A stretch of 64,000 bases of DNA from assembly GCA_002840685.1 (NCBI GenBank), contig PHBU01000019.1, positions 1-64,000 on the forward strand, given 5' to 3'. Shown one piece after another: positions 63,554-64,000 of the stretch. This DNA is from Chloroflexi bacterium HGW-Chloroflexi-6. GTDB taxonomy: Bacteria; Chloroflexota; Anaerolineae; Anaerolineales; Villigracilaceae. Under the pieces are notes generated by a model. The model worked only from the letters and a program-made list of their open reading frames with translations, had not been told where the DNA came from and searched no databases. The translations under genes were made by a program, and so were the position numbers. The first letter of the stretch is position 1; the number at the start of each line of letters is the position of its first letter.

Positions 63554-64000
63554 TTAGCCTGTTGTTTCGTTTGCTTCTGACCATATGGTGACACGATTAC
63601 GACCATCGCGTTTTGACTTGTACATCGCATCATCTGCTTTGTTGATGATCTCCTTGTAATCTGTGCCGTGTTCTGGATAAAAGGAAATACCGGCGGAAAT
63701 CGTGAATTTTATTTCTTGAAGATCAATGGTGAATGTTTGATTTTCAACCAGAAGCCTGAGTTTTTCTGCAAGCAGGGCGCCGCCTTCACGATTGGTGTTT
63801 GGCAAGACAAGTATGAACTCTTCTCCTCCGTAGCGACAGACAATATCAGATTTGCGAGAATACTGTTGAAGTAAATTTGCCAGGGCCACCAGACAGGCAT
63901 CACCTGCTGCATGCCCGTAACGATCATTGATGGCTTTGAAATGGTCAATATCGAGCAGCACAATGCTGATTGTTTCTGATAAACGTTGAGCCTGGTAGAA
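63554..64000 (-). CDS. Diguanylate cyclase (GGDEF domain), N-terminus outside the window
   Basis: The C-terminal 148 residues of a GGDEF protein that makes cyclic di-GMP. The frame runs off the right edge reading FYQAQRLSETISIVLLDIDHFKAIND. The catalytic loop is GGEEF; an RxxD inhibitory site (RKSD) lies five residues before it, so product feedback is likely. It ends with ADDAMYKSKRDGRNRV. The sensor domain is not visible. Confidence 0.85.
   Translation of the reverse strand, partial: FYQAQRLSETISIVLLDIDHFKAINDRYGHAAGDACLVALANLLQQYSRKSDIVCRYGGEEFILVLPNTNREGGALLAEKLRLLVENQTFTIDLQEIKFTISAGISFYPEHGTDYKEIINKADDAMYKSKRDGRNRVTIWSEANETTG

Overview
The window looks like a chromosomal segment of an anaerobic, moderately GC-rich member of the Chloroflexota, most likely Anaerolineae. 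The hints are Pro/Thr-rich linkers on several exported proteins, a tungsten-type aldehyde:ferredoxin oxidoreductase, SelB, a DinG with both exonuclease and Fe-S cysteines, many small membrane plus zinc-ribbon proteins, and abundant short palindromic intergenic repeats. The assignment is by protein character only; there is no rRNA in the window.

Layout. 1-8.7 kb: the start of an IS5-type transposase cut by the window edge, a DinG-type helicase-exonuclease, a zinc-ribbon membrane protein, a divergent histidase/serine dehydratase pair that would turn His and Ser into urocanate and pyruvate, and a PIN/ribbon-helix-helix toxin-antitoxin pair with its own promoter. 8.7-15.6 kb: a minus-strand run with an antiporter, a UvrD-like helicase, two lipoproteins and a START-like protein. 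15.7-16.4 kb: a decayed winged-helix/nucleotidyltransferase locus whose first gene lost its start beside a dispersed repeat. 16.4-19.2 kb: a P-type Ca2+-ATPase. 19.5-25.1 kb: a signalling block of CheB-CheR-PAS fusion, stand-alone PAS protein and multi-PAS histidine kinase; the kinase has Tyr where the phospho-accepting His is expected.

25.1-37.2 kb is the accessory region: an integrase C-terminal remnant beside tRNA-Arg, two antibiotic-modifying-enzyme homologues, a NarL-type regulator, then an 8.1-kb SpvB/RHS polymorphic toxin with carbohydrate-binding-like inserts, an AT-richer hydrophobic C-terminal tip, an overlapping membrane protein (candidate immunity protein), an orphan duplicate of the RHS core downstream, a degenerate tRNA-Val copy and the intact tRNA-Val.

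37.2-64 kb is mostly housekeeping: LysM/M23 peptidase, MFS exporter, SRAP DNA-crosslink protein, DUF3048 protein, a three-gene membrane module related to complex I/Mrp antiporter subunits but without redox subunits, a coiled-coil protein, SelB, zinc-ribbon membrane proteins (one decayed), UbiA prenyltransferase, HD hydrolase, MenC/N-acylamino acid racemase-type enolase, secreted subtilase, HIT protein, ClpC, MsrA, aldehyde:ferredoxin oxidoreductase, and a GGDEF protein running off the right edge. Convergent gene pairs are separated by strong bidirectional hairpin terminators. Starts were revised inward where a good ribosome binding site or a neighbouring gene boundary supported it.
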